This document shows, in pieces, positions 1-9,602 of a DNA stretch of 64,000 nucleotides. The notes below the pieces were generated by a model, which worked only from the letters and a program-made list of their open reading frames with translations, was not told where the DNA came from and made no database searches. The stretch lies in assembly GCA_958298945.1 (NCBI GenBank), contig OY282605.1, positions 3,929,811 through 3,993,810 on the forward strand, in the 5' to 3' direction. This DNA comes from Atherix ibis. Lineage: Eukaryota; Arthropoda; Insecta; Diptera; Athericidae. How positions within the stretch are numbered: the first letter of the stretch is position 1; the number at the start of each line of letters is the position of its first letter. The translations under genes were made by a program, and so were the position numbers.

Positions 1-957
1 TGAATGAAACAAAATTACAAGCAACAACAACAAAAAACAGCCGAAAATAAAATCAAAACTATTCACTAACATTAAGTTTTTTTGAATCGTTTAATTGTTT
101 CTTATATATTTAGTTTTTTTTTGTACTTTTTCTCTTATTTTCCCTCTGGTTTTGTTTTTTATTGTCGATAACATCGCGGAGTTTTTCTTATTTCTCTTTT
201 TCTCGCATAAACATTAACTCCCTTTCACTCCGTATAAGATATTTTTCTTTTCTCTTTTTTACCTTCTTTTTTTTGTCATTTTGAATTTTTGTCATTTTCT
301 TTTGTTATAAATTTCACATAATATTTAAATGTTTTTTTTTTGTTTTTATGTATGTGTGCATTTTAGCTGTCGTCTCTCTTTTTATCCAATATTTTTTCTT
401 TCATATTTTTCTGTTAATGTTTTCATGAAATTTACAATTTCCTACAATTGGTAGTCATGGAATTTACACACACTTATTTTAGTTGTTTTTTTTACTGCTT
501 TGTATTTGTGTGAATATTTTCAATTTTGCATAAAATGTTGTTGTGTGTGTTGGTTAGAAAGAAGAAGTTTCAAAAACAAGAAACGAGTTTATAGGTAAAT
601 GGGTTGCTAGCCATTTCCATTCATTCATTCGCTTACAATCAGGTGAGACCTACTCGTCGGCCGTCGCTCACTTTTATACGAATATGATCGGATTGGATTC
701 CAATTTGAGTGGTGAACACAATCTGATGATTGGTTTTTGTAAATTTTTCATAAATAAAATGTTTACTAATAAAATTTTTTATAAAAATAAGTTAAATTAA
801 AAAAAAAATTTCCATTCAAAAATATCGAATTTATTTTTAACCAAAACTACAACAAAATACAGAAAAAAGATTGAAATTAAAGAAAAATAGATTTTTTTAT
901 TGTTTATTATGGTTTTCTTTTTATTACAACAAACATAAGATGAAAAAAAGTACCGCA
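1..957. other. AT-rich non-coding stretch
   Basis: Mostly T-rich low-complexity DNA. A short patch of higher complexity at about 600-720 contains ATCAG followed by GTGAGA, which could be an exon end, but no supporting reading frame is visible. Short open frames here are low-complexity and resemble no protein I know. Confidence 0.6.
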
Positions 958-1642
958 CAGGGTGGCTTTTTTCGAAATAAATTTTTAAAGGACGAATAAA
1001 AATTATTTCGAAAATCTGTAAATTTTTTTTTGTAAAATTCTTCACATTCGATATTTATTTCAAAATCTGTAATTTTTTTTTTTGTAAAACTCCACTTCGT
1101 TTTTTATTTCGAGAATATGTAAATATTTATTTTTTGTAAAACAATGTTTAATTTTTATTTCGAAAATCTAAATTTTTTTTTGTAAAACTCCAATTTCGAA
1201 TTTTATTTTGAAATTCTGTAAATTTATTTTTTTTCCTAAAAATCTTCACATTCAATTTTTATTTCGAAAATCTGTAATTTTTTTGTAAAACCCCAAATCG
1301 TTTTTATTTCGAAAATCTGTAAATCTTTTTTTTGTAAGACCACATTCGATTTTTATTTCGAAAATATGTAAATATTTTTTTGTAAAACTCGACATTCGAA
1401 TTTTATTTCGAAAATCTGTACAGTTTTTTATTTTTTTGTAAAACACCACATTCGATTTTTATTTCGAAAATATGTAAATTTATTTTGTAGAACTCTTCAC
1501 ATTCGATTTTTATTTCGAAAATCTGTAATTGTTTTTTTTTTGTAAAACTTTGCATTTGATTTTTGTATCGAAAATCTGTAATTTTTTTTTTTAAACTTTT
1601 CACATTTGTATTTGTTTAAAAAAAAATTTCTGAACCACCCTG
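958..1642. mobile_element. Non-autonomous inverted-repeat element filled with a minisatellite
   Basis: The stretch opens with CAGGGTGG (958-965) and closes with the exact reverse complement CCACCCTG (1635-1642). Beyond these 8 bp the ends keep a similar T-rich then A/T-rich composition, but the match degrades. CAGGGTGG-type termini are common on Tc1/mariner-superfamily elements, and the transposon at about 3741-4803 ends in the same motif. The interior has no transposase frame and is almost entirely a tandem array. I see no TA target duplication directly outside the ends. My reading is a transposase-less element, or the two ends of one separated by satellite growth. The short terminal match makes this moderately uncertain. 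Confidence 0.5.
985..1612. repeat. Minisatellite, about 50-57 bp unit, about 12 copies
   Basis: The block ATTTCGAAAATCTGTAA followed by a T-run and TGTAAAACTC recurs roughly every 50-57 bp, with CACATTCG in most units. Copies differ by T-run length and point changes. The short minus-strand open frames read repeated DFRNK-like peptides, which are a by-product of the array and not a gene. Confidence 0.9.
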
Positions 1643-3672
1643 TCTAAGGCAGCAACCGCTCACATTCATTAATGGAAAATTTCTCATTTCGGGGTGTGAG
1701 CATGATTCATCGTCGCCGCAGTGTGAATTATCCGCAATTATTTTGTTGTTATTGAACTAATAACGATTTATTTTCGAATCAATATCGGATCATTAGCACT
1801 GCACTAAATTCGCTATTGTGTTTGTTTACATTTTTTCGACACGATCGATTCCGTTTCGTTTTTCATTTCCGATTTTGTCTTGCAATCCTCGAATGTCGAT
1901 TTCGATTTTCGCACATGTTTCGATTTTCACCGTCAGACAATTTCGATTTGTTTACATTTTGGGCATGTCGAGAGTGTAATTCTGCCACAATTCCAACGGT
2001 GGACACAGTCTCCAATTACTGTGCCCCGCGCAGTGCGAACATGTAGTCTTGAAGGCGCCAAAAACCATCTGGGCTATGACAAGTGCTGAAATAGATTACC
2101 ACCTGGCCACCATCAGTAGCGTTTTTTCCCGTTGTTTCCTTTTTTGAATCGTCAGTAAACTGAAAACGCACCAACGGTTTCGTACGCGTGGGGGTGATCA
2201 TAGGTAACCGATAGTGACGGTGAATTCTTCATTCTAGGACCACTTGGATTATAGGATATTTATGGGAAAGTTTTCCACTTCATCTCAGACCCAGATAATC
2301 TCCCTCATTTTTATCCTCTCAAAATTTTAGTTTTCTTTCGAATTTTTCCTGTTTTTTTAAAGTTTCATCCTTTTTTTTTGGATAATTTTCCTTAATTTAT
2401 ACACTGTTCATTCTGGACTATTTTGATTGTGGAATTTTAATTAGATCCGAAAGAGCACATGTATGACCTGTCCTCGAATAAATTCCAATTAACTAAAAAG
2501 CGAATTGGCAAGAGTTTCGTATTCGAAAATATGGAGTAATTTTGTGGATTTATCGATGGGGCTTAATGACTTATTAGCCTGTTCGCCGCATTGTGAAAAT
2601 TTAAGACCGATTCTGTTGGATCGGTTTTAATTTATAATTATTTTGACGTAGTTTCGGGTTGGGAATTATTTTTCAATGATGACCCAAATTTAGTTTAGAA
2701 TTTGAAAGTTTTTCTTTTCGATTGGTCAGGATTTTTTTATTTAACTTCCTTCACGAGGAAAATTCTTGGACATAATTCGGTAGCTAGAAGGTATCTCGGT
2801 TATGTTACTAGTTGGATTGGAACTTATTCTGAATTGGAATCAAAGCACTTCATTTGTTTCTGTGCGTAATAAACTGAAGATCACTTTCTTTGCCGCTAGA
2901 TCACTTGAAATTCATAAATTGATTTTCGGTTCTAATCAAATTTTCTCCAAATGAACAGGAAATTATCTAATAAATATTTAAGAAATTACACATTTTACCA
3001 TTGATGATCGGTAGAGTGACACGATCACTAATCAGTGTAAAACTTTTGTTGAGGTGATCTTGTATGCGCTGGGATTTAAAAAGAGAATCTAAAATTCTCA
3101 GAAATATGCATTTCGTAGTCTATTCACTGTTTTTGACTTGGTTCTTGGGGTTGTGTCCCCATCGATCGAGCCGATCCGTCCGTCGGTCGATCCTACTACA
3201 CCAAGTGCGCTATAGTCTGTCTTGTCGTTGTGACTGATTTCCGGCAGGCTCAATTGGCCACCTAACAATTTTTCAATCACAATTAATTTGTATTCAAAAC
3301 AATGTTTTGGCGGTTGAGCAGAGTCACTATTTGTATTCAGGTAAGTTTACAGGAATGCTAGGTGCTGGATCGTCGATCGCTATGAATTTATATCTGAACA
3401 CTTGCAATTAGATTGTGTTTTGTGAAGGCACAAACTTCTACTTGGGCTATAGTATAAGTAAAAATTTCTTCTTATTTTCTTTCAAAAGTTATGTATTCAA
3501 TTCACATTAAATTGAAACTGAAAACTGATCGAAACTTCTTTATTTCTTAGATGTAAGCAGATAAGTTTTATAATAATTGCAAAAAAGGTAGGTATTGGCT
3601 TGTACTATTGTCAGAAGAAAATGATTTTTCTAAAAATATTGCTTCATTAAATGAGGATCATCTAGAAAAAAA
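1643..3672. other. Non-coding stretch with a moderate-complexity island
   Basis: About 1660-2230 is richer in GC and in CG dinucleotides than its surroundings and could be regulatory or untranslated. Open frames on both strands overlap there and none resembles a known protein. The rest is ordinary AT-rich DNA. A possible short first coding exon at 3302-3340 is listed separately. Confidence 0.5.
3302..3340 (+). other. Speculative short first coding exon (13 codons then GTAAGT)
   Basis: An ATG preceded by AAAACA, close to the insect start context, opens 13 codons reading MFWRLSRVTICIQ. These end in CAG followed by GTAAGT, a perfect consensus splice donor. A first exon of this size is plausible, but start plus donor in such a short stretch can occur by chance, and I could not locate a matching downstream exon. 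No known protein is recognised from 13 residues. Confidence 0.15.
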
Positions 3673-3740
3673 GTCCTTTTTTCTATACTATTTCAGCTGG
3701 AGTACCACGAGGCAGAATTCTTTGTCCCATTTTACATAAT
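3673..3740 (+). pseudogene. Jockey-like reverse transcriptase, left fragment
   Basis: The plus strand reads SAGVPRGRILCPILHN (about 3691-3740). It matches the reverse transcriptase block normally written AGVPQGSVLGPxLYN in jockey-group non-LTR retrotransposons. In intact elements this block is followed at once by a YTxDIP segment and then the catalytic YADD. Here reading stops at 3740 and resumes about 1.06 kb later at 4804 with IYTHKIPSD and YADD. This fits insertion of the transposon between the two halves. Too little remains to assign a named family. Confidence 0.75.
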
Positions 3741-3844
3741 AAACGATTGGTTTTTTTTCAAACTTTCGAAATATCTGTCAAAACGCGCACATGTGCTGAT
3801 TTTTTTTTGAAAGCTGCCGATTATTAAGAGTGCATTTTTAGTCC

Positions 3845-4693
3845 TGGGAGTCATTGAAGTCATCGAAATATGTGCAGCGTAGAACATTTATCAATTTGAT
3901 GATTGAAAAACTTGAAATTTTTTTTATCGAAAATCAACTTTTAGCAATGAGTATGAGGCGCGGAAAACCTCATGTCATTTACGAAAAATTAATGCGTCCT
4001 AAACAAAGCTACTGTTTGGTGCGGTTTATGGATTGGTGGAATTACTGGGCCGTTCTTCTTCGAAAATGATCGTGAAGAGGCCATTACGATGAATTCTGAA
4101 CAATATCGTGACATGTTAACGTACTTTTTGCAGTCGAAATTGAATGAATTTAATGTGATTGAGCTTTGGTTTCAACAAGATGGCATTATGAGCCACACTA
4201 AAACGGTGCGATCACTCGATAGCAATCTCACAAAACGCTGATGTGAATAAGCCGGCAAGATCCTCCGATTTGACTACCAAGATCCTCCGATTTGACTGCC
4301 AAGATCCTCCGATTTGACTGCCAAGATCTTCCGATTTGACTGCCAAGATCCTCCGATTTGACTGCCAAGATCCTCCGATTTGACTGCCAAGATCCTCCGA
4401 TTTGACTGCCGAGATCCTGCGATTTGACTGCCAAGATCCTCCGATTTGACTGCCGAGATCCTGCGATTTGACACATTTTGACTATTTTCTTTGGGGTTAT
4501 TTGAAAGGAAAAATGTATCCCAATCAACCAAGAACAATTCTAGATCTAAAAAATTAAGATTCGACAAGAACTTGAGGCCGTTGATCCACTTTTATCGGGA
4601 AAAGTCATCGATAATTTCGACGTTCGGATGCAGGCCTGCAAATTATGTCGTGATTTTCATATGAATGATATTGTTTTTCGTACAAAATTGTAA
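3845..4693 (+). pseudogene. Tc1/mariner-superfamily transposase, decayed and interrupted by a minisatellite
   Basis: Conserved blocks appear in order on the plus strand. GLWIGGITGPFFFEN and MNSEQYRDMLTYFLQSKLNEF lie at about 4019-4150, then ELWFQQDGIMSHT (4161-4200), which carries the second catalytic aspartate. The tandem array follows at 4257-4472, then FDYFLWGYLKGKMYPNQPRT (about 4475-4535) and a C-terminus ending DFHMNDIVFRTKL before a stop near 4693. This is the DDE transposase type widespread in insects with WFQQDGAxxHT and PPRSxDLTPxDFFLWG motifs. The first half is frameshifted near 4015 and the N-terminal DNA-binding part is hard to read. The array has replaced the segment just before DYFLWG, so the protein cannot be functional. 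Related fragments occur at 10656-11330, 20700-21690 and 44215-44345. Confidence 0.85.
4257..4472 (+). repeat. 22-bp minisatellite, 10 copies, built from transposase coding sequence
   Basis: Ten near-identical units of GATCCTCCGATTTGACTGCC plus AA run head to tail. The last unit reads CCGAGATCCTGCGATTTGAC and runs straight into transposase coding sequence as PRSCDLTHFDYFLWG. PRSCDLT is the conserved segment holding the third catalytic aspartate. The repeat therefore appears to be an amplification of that codon block. As 22 is not a multiple of 3, successive copies fall in different frames, giving repetitive open frames on the minus strand. Confidence 0.92.
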
Positions 4694-4803
4694 TGGATTT
4701 AACCAACTTTCATTTGCAATAAAAATTGTGTGATCTTTGCATACGATATGTGCGTTTTTTTTCTTAAGATAAAAAAAAAAAAAACAACAGTTGGCCCACC
4801 CTG

Positions 4804-4990
4804 TATTTATACCCATAAGATCCCATCTGATTCTAAGACTATCATTTCCTTTTATGCAGATGATACTGCTATGCTTACTGTCCATACAAATCCTGATCAA
4901 ATTTGTAGCAATTCCATATCATTAATCTTCAGTTCTGGTTTACAAGATGGAAACTGTGAAGAGAAATTAACAAAAAAGTTCTCGCATTAC
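4804..4990 (+). pseudogene. Jockey-like reverse transcriptase, right fragment with YADD
   Basis: Immediately after the transposon terminus the plus strand reads IYTHKIPSDSKTIISFYADD, then TAMLTVHTNPDQICSN and SSGLQDGNCEEKLTKK. YADD is the catalytic motif of reverse transcriptases. The flanking pattern (YTxDIP before it, and LQxWxxxWxxKIN-like after it) is that of jockey-group LINEs. It continues the left fragment at 3673-3740. The thumb, the endonuclease and both ends are not recognisable, so this is a short dead relic. Confidence 0.82.
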
Positions 4991-5559
4991 TTTTACTCTT
5001 TCCCAAAATCCTAACTAATAGACTTTATCTACAACTTTTTAAATTACAAATTAATCTTACTTATTACAGTGCTCGGAGGGTATTTTGCGACTAGATAGAC
5101 TCAGCGCAGGTGAGAAAGATTAAATTGCTCGGCGTAGGTGTGTGAGATAGTGATCAGAGGTGAGCCAGAATAGTGCTCGTAGAGGAAGAATTGTAGAAAT
5201 TTTTTTTATAAATTGGCCCATTGACTGAGCTTCTATTGATAAATCAGATAATAACAATATTCAAAGCAATTATAAAGCCAATTTGGACTAATGGAATTAA
5301 GGTTTAGGTCTTAACTAAATGGTCCCCTTTGTTTAGGGCCAAAAATTTCATTACGATATATTCTCTCATCATAATCGTCTCGTAAGAGAACTCTTCTCCT
5401 TATACCATCCACGTAGACTATCATCGGAGACTAAAATGACAGTGGCATCGAGATTTATAAAAATCTTCTAATTCTCCTTAGTTGGACAATCGCCGATAAC
5501 TGTTTACTCCCATTTCATAGCTTCACGATATGCCGTAAAATAACCAATTTATATTGGTT
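4991..5559. other. Non-coding stretch
   Basis: No gene or clear repeat is visible. About 5060-5190 contains several GTGCTCG / GGTGAG variants that might be a very degenerate short repeat. Confidence 0.4.
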
Positions 5560-5919
5560 TCGGAAGTTTATTTCAAGACTTTATTGAACACGGTTGGATA
5601 AAATATGCACCGTCATTTTGTTCTATTTTAATTTGTTGTCATTTTAAAGGTGACTTCATAATGCCTCTATTATAGAAGACCTGGTCCCTATTGGCGAAAA
5701 ACTCGGCTAACCAAATTTCACAATCATCTCTTGATGCCAATTTTTTATCACTAAGGAAGTTTTGGATTGATAAAGTCAGCTCCTGACTACAAGGTGGATG
5801 CATTAAAACTCCCGGAGTTTCAAGTGGGTCACTATAGATATGTGCGGCCTGACGTAGTCCTGATTGAACACAACATCTCTCCTGTTAGACTATTTTGGCC
5901 GCTTCTGATCAGTAGTGGT

Positions 5920-6140
5920 CCGAATTTAGATTTTGACAGACAAGATCCGAATTTAGTATTTGACAGTAGAGGTCCGAATTTAAGTTCGAATTTAATGTTT
6001 GACAGTAGAGGTCCGAATTTGGGTCGAATTTAGCGTTTCACAGTAGAGGTCCGAAATTAGGTAGAATTTAGTGTTTGACAGTAGAAGTCCAAATTTAGGT
6101 CCGAATTTAGTGTTTGACAGTAGAGGTGCAAACTTAGTGA
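5920..6140. repeat. Minisatellite inside mariner relic, unit about 40-48 bp, about 5 copies
   Basis: Units share TTTGACAGTAGAGGTCCGAA followed by TTTAGG and a second GTCCGAATTTAG. It sits between the central and C-terminal coding blocks of the minus-strand mariner relic, replacing the segment that would hold the second catalytic aspartate. I could not trace the unit itself to transposase coding sequence. Confidence 0.8.
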
Positions 6141-6268
6141 TAGAGGTCTATATGGAAGCAGCTCATAGTAGATGGTTCCTTTCCAGTCCCATCAAATGTT
6201 AGTCCAGGCTTTGACCACGCTGCCTTGACCACGATCGTTTTTGTCGTATGTGACCCATTTCTCATCCT

Positions 6269-6451
6269 CAGTCACCATTCGTTTAAGAAATTCGATCTAT
6301 CATCGATCCAAAATTTAACGAAAACCAAATTTAACGAAAAATCAAATTTAACGAAAGAGCAAATTTAACAAAAATCAAATTTAACGAAAACCAAATTTTA
6401 CGAAAACCAAATATAACAGTCACCATTCGTTTAAGAAATTCGATCTATCAT
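6269..6451. repeat. 35-bp direct duplication flanking an inserted piece of 16-bp satellite
   Basis: A 35-bp piece of mariner coding sequence occurs at 6269-6303 and again, without change, at 6417-6451. Between the copies (6304-6416) lies an array of CAAATTTAACGAAAAC units. The array contains the distinctive variant run ACGAAAGAGCA followed by TTTAACAAAAATCAAATTTA, found almost identically at 9240-9320 in the large 16-bp array. The arrangement looks like an insertion with a duplicated target, or a break repaired using satellite DNA as filler. Confidence 0.88.
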
Positions 6452-6640
6452 GTTTTCTTTGCGTCAATTCGTGTGGCACCCAAACACCGAGCATCTTTTT
6501 GAATCCTGGTTTTTATGCAGCTGGTTTAAAACGGTTTTTGTGGTCGATCTTTAGCTCCTGGGCGATGCTACGACTGCTAACAAGCCGGCCTACTTCGCAT
6601 ATTTGCATGATTATATCAACATTTTATTCGTTTCCAATCC

Positions 6641-8960
6641 CACCAAATAAACAGCAAGATTAAAAAATCTTTAAAAGAGATTTTTTTCTTAAAATCTCCA
6701 AAAAAAAAAAATATATTCGATAATTTTCAAAGAAGAATAAGAGCATTTTTTTGTAAGCCACTGTATGCTCACAGCTGGGCAGATTTAATTTTTTCTTAAA
6801 TTTAAATTTTATTTTTATTCATCAAAATCAGTTATTTTGTTAAAAAGAAGAAGAAAATTATTTAATTTTAATTATTTGTGCAATTTTGTTTTTATAATAA
6901 AAAACACTTTTCCAATAACAAATAAAAAGAAATCATTTTCATTCACTTAATAAACGCCATTGTAAATTGTTGCTGTCAACTCTTGTGCCAACAACTTCAC
7001 TTTTCTAATCCTGCCATTAGTACCCCGCCGTCATTGGTTGCACTTTGTTGTTGTTGGTCACATTTTCAAAGTCAAAGTCGTGATCGGATGTAATGGCTTC
7101 TGAGGAGGCGGCGTGCACTGCACATTTGCATATCAGACAATGTTATTGGGCTGCCGCCGCCGATCGCTATTTACCGATTTATGCCGATAATCACACGAAT
7201 TCGCTTTCTGCTGATTGTCGACATTTTCTATTTTCTGACAACACATTTTATCGCACAAACAACCGCAAAATTACATCAACATTCATCGTTACAGCGGTCT
7301 AGTGTTTATTACAGTTTATGATGTCCTAAAAGTATGCTTGTCTCTTTTTAGCAATAAGTTTTGTATTTTAAATTTATTATATAAACTGAATTGTTCGTTT
7401 TATTGTTGGTCGGGTATGTGTGTGTGTGTTGATATTGAAGAATTCATTGAACCCAATTGAGTTGATTAGTTGATTGGTCGTACATACAGTAAAGAGTTCC
7501 CTTTTGTATGTAAGTGGGCCGATTACGAGTATTTCGATGATCAATTCAGGGCGACCATATCGACATAGATCTAAATAAACACCACCTCTCCCCTATTATC
7601 CCGTTACATTTGTCCATTGTCTTATTTCGCTGTCAATATTATTTACGATTCGTACAAAAGTGCTTTTCGAATTAGTTTGATTCCGACAGCAACTTGGCAA
7701 ATGTCAATCTCGAACGATACTCGAACAACAAAATCGATCGTTAACCAATCAAACAACTTGTGTCGGTCACGAACGGTCGTTCCATTGCATTTCGATTCGA
7801 TTTCAATCAACGGCCATTTAAACTACAATCCGGTAGTAGAATTTTTTTTGGATTTTTATTTCTTTTTAGTTTTTTTGAGGGAAAAAAAAATTTTTAATTT
7901 CAAAGAAAAGGAACACGGCCATTTCGTTTTGTGGAGAAGACAAAAAAAAATGAATCGAATTCAAGGTAAACCCACCACTACACCTAACAAATTTGGTGTA
8001 CACTTTTCGCCTCGATCACTATCCTCGCCAAAAATCACCACAAAGTAAAAAAAAAGCGCGCACTGACTTGGTCACGATCTTGGCCACATTCACACAATGG
8101 CTTACCAGCGGCACCTAAAACCATGGTCACAGTCGACCATTTTTTTTTCTTCAAAATAATTGCAACAAAAATGCATAAAAATAAAAGGTCATTTCTGTCA
8201 GTGACCGACCGAATGGGGTCTGCTTTTGTAGACTATTTTTTCTAATTCCGTAAAATTATTGATTTTCTCTTTGGTGTTCTTTTAATAGGAAAGAAGAAGA
8301 AAAAATGTTTTCTTTGGACCATTGCAATTTATACGAGACGGTGGTGATAGAGAGTGAGAGGAATTGATCTTTACCCACTTTGAGCACATTAACCTAACCT
8401 AACATTTTATAAAATGTGTTCAAGGAGATCGCCTTTTTTTTTGGTTGGTTTGTTTGTTTTTCTATTTTATTTTTTTACATGAATGTCTTTTCAATGATTT
8501 CCTATTATTTCAAGGCTAAATTATTTTTTTTATATATGGTATAAGAGCCGATTTTGGATTTTTTTTTTTGTTGCTTTTCTCTGAGATTATTGGCCTCTTT
8601 TATTATGGCAAATGTAGAAGATGATCGCCTTGGAAAATTGAACTTTTTGTTTTTGAAAAGGTGAATTGTTTGTTCTACTTTTATTTTGTTGAACTGATCT
8701 TGATTTGGTCAAGGATCTATATTTTTTCCGCTATAAAAATGATTATTTTTCGTATAAAAATTGAGGGGGTTTTTTTCTTAATTGTATGATTTGTTTTTAT
8801 TTTCATTTTGTGAACGAAAACTGAAATTGAAGAAAAAAATTTTTTTACAAAAAAAATGTAAAAATGAAAATTCTACTGAATTCGTTATTATTGGTTCCCA
8901 CTCCCAAAAGAAATGATACAAATGTGAAATTTTGAAATGGAAAGAAAAATTTTTAATTGA
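6641..8960. other. Non-coding stretch with regulatory-looking islands
   Basis: No gene is recognised. An island at 6960-7310 is richer in GC and has an intact octamer ATTTGCAT at 7124-7131, the classic POU-factor site. An open frame starting at 7093 (69 codons) crosses it but resembles no known protein. A second island at 7480-8120 is CG-rich for this window and has a 143-codon frame without recognisable domains. Both could be enhancer or promoter DNA. Confidence 0.35.
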
Positions 8961-8966
8961 TTTTCT

Positions 8967-9602
8967 TTTATGTTGTGAACGGAAACCAAATTTAACGAAA
9001 ATCCAAATTTAACGAAAACCAAATTGAACAAAAACCAAATATAACAAAAATAAAATTTAATGAAAACCAAATTTAACGAAAGCAAAATTAACGGAAACCA
9101 AATTTATTGAAAACCAAATTTAACGAAAATCAAATTTAATGAAAACCTAATTTAGCGAAATTCAAATTTAACGAAAAGCAAATTTAACGAAAGCCAAATT
9201 TAACGGAAAACCAAAATTTAACGAAAACCAAATTTATCGAAAAATCAAATTTAACGAAAGAGCATATTTAACAAAAATCAAATTTAACGAAAACCAAATT
9301 TTACGAAAACCAAATATAAAGAAAACCAAATTTAGTGAAAGCCAAATTAACGGAAACCAAATTTAATAAAATTCAAATTTAAAGAAAAGCAAATTTAACA
9401 AAAACCAAATTTTAAGAAAAAAAAATTTAACAAAAACCAAATTTAATGTAAACCAAATTTAATGAAAACCAAATTTACCGACATTCAAATTTAACTAAAA
9501 GAAAATTTAACGTAAACAAAATTTAACGAAAACCAAATGTAAAAAAACCAGTTTTAACGAAAACCAAATTTAACGGAAAGCAAATTTAACGAAAAATTAA
9601 AT
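8967..9602. repeat. 16-bp satellite array, about 38 copies
   Basis: The unit CCAAATTTAACGAAAA recurs with point variants (ATTTTACG, ATATAACA, GAAAGAGCA) for over 600 bp, with occasional lost or gained bases. A run of variants near 9240-9320 is nearly identical to the block inserted at 6304-6416, making this the likely source or a sister of that block. Confidence 0.93.

Larger units (their letters stand above)
3741..4803 (+). mobile_element. Tc1/mariner-superfamily transposon inserted in a LINE
   Basis: It occupies exactly the gap between the two halves of a split reverse transcriptase. The right terminus is the motif TTGGCCCACCCTG at 4791-4803, the inverted form of the CAGGGTGGGCCAA ends known on this group. 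The left terminus no longer shows a recognisable copy and is set from where reverse transcriptase homology ends. A TA lies at the right junction, consistent with TA target choice. Inside is a decayed transposase gene containing a 22-bp minisatellite. Confidence 0.65.
5560..6640 (-). pseudogene. Mariner transposase relic (mellifera/irritans-like), broken by two repeat blocks
   Basis: Minus-strand blocks appear in transposase order. SSRSIAQELKIDHK (helix-turn-helix part, about 6560-6520) is followed by GVWVPHELTQRKHDRSNFL (about 6500-6420). Then come FLKRMVTEDEKWVTYD (about 6290-6245) and WDWKGTIYYELLPY (about 6200-6150). The C-terminal part reads LETPGVLMHPPCSQELT (about 5830-5775), then SDKKLASRDDCE, FFANRDQ and a KWQQ-like segment (about 5750-5620). 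Mariner transposases carry GDEKW; here it is EDEKW, and SPDLAPSD is reduced to SQELT, so catalytic positions are lost. Two insertions (about 5920-6140 and 6304-6416) interrupt it. No inverted ends could be placed confidently. Confidence 0.85.

Noticed and set aside
1252..1603. Minus-strand open frames rich in DFRNK/FTKK repeats
   Set aside because: They are the translation of the 50-57-bp tandem array; repetition of the peptide follows the DNA repeat and no start or domain is conserved.
4228..4567. Minus-strand frames of nearly 100 codons reading SQIGGSWQSNRRILAVK repeats
   Set aside because: They arise from the 22-bp minisatellite; the real coding direction of the host transposon is the plus strand.
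7617..8048. 143-codon plus-strand frame
   Set aside because: The middle is low-complexity F/K sequence from T- and A-runs; no family recognised.
8967..9602. CRISPR-like array
   Set aside because: Units are contiguous without unique spacers, and the genome is eukaryotic.
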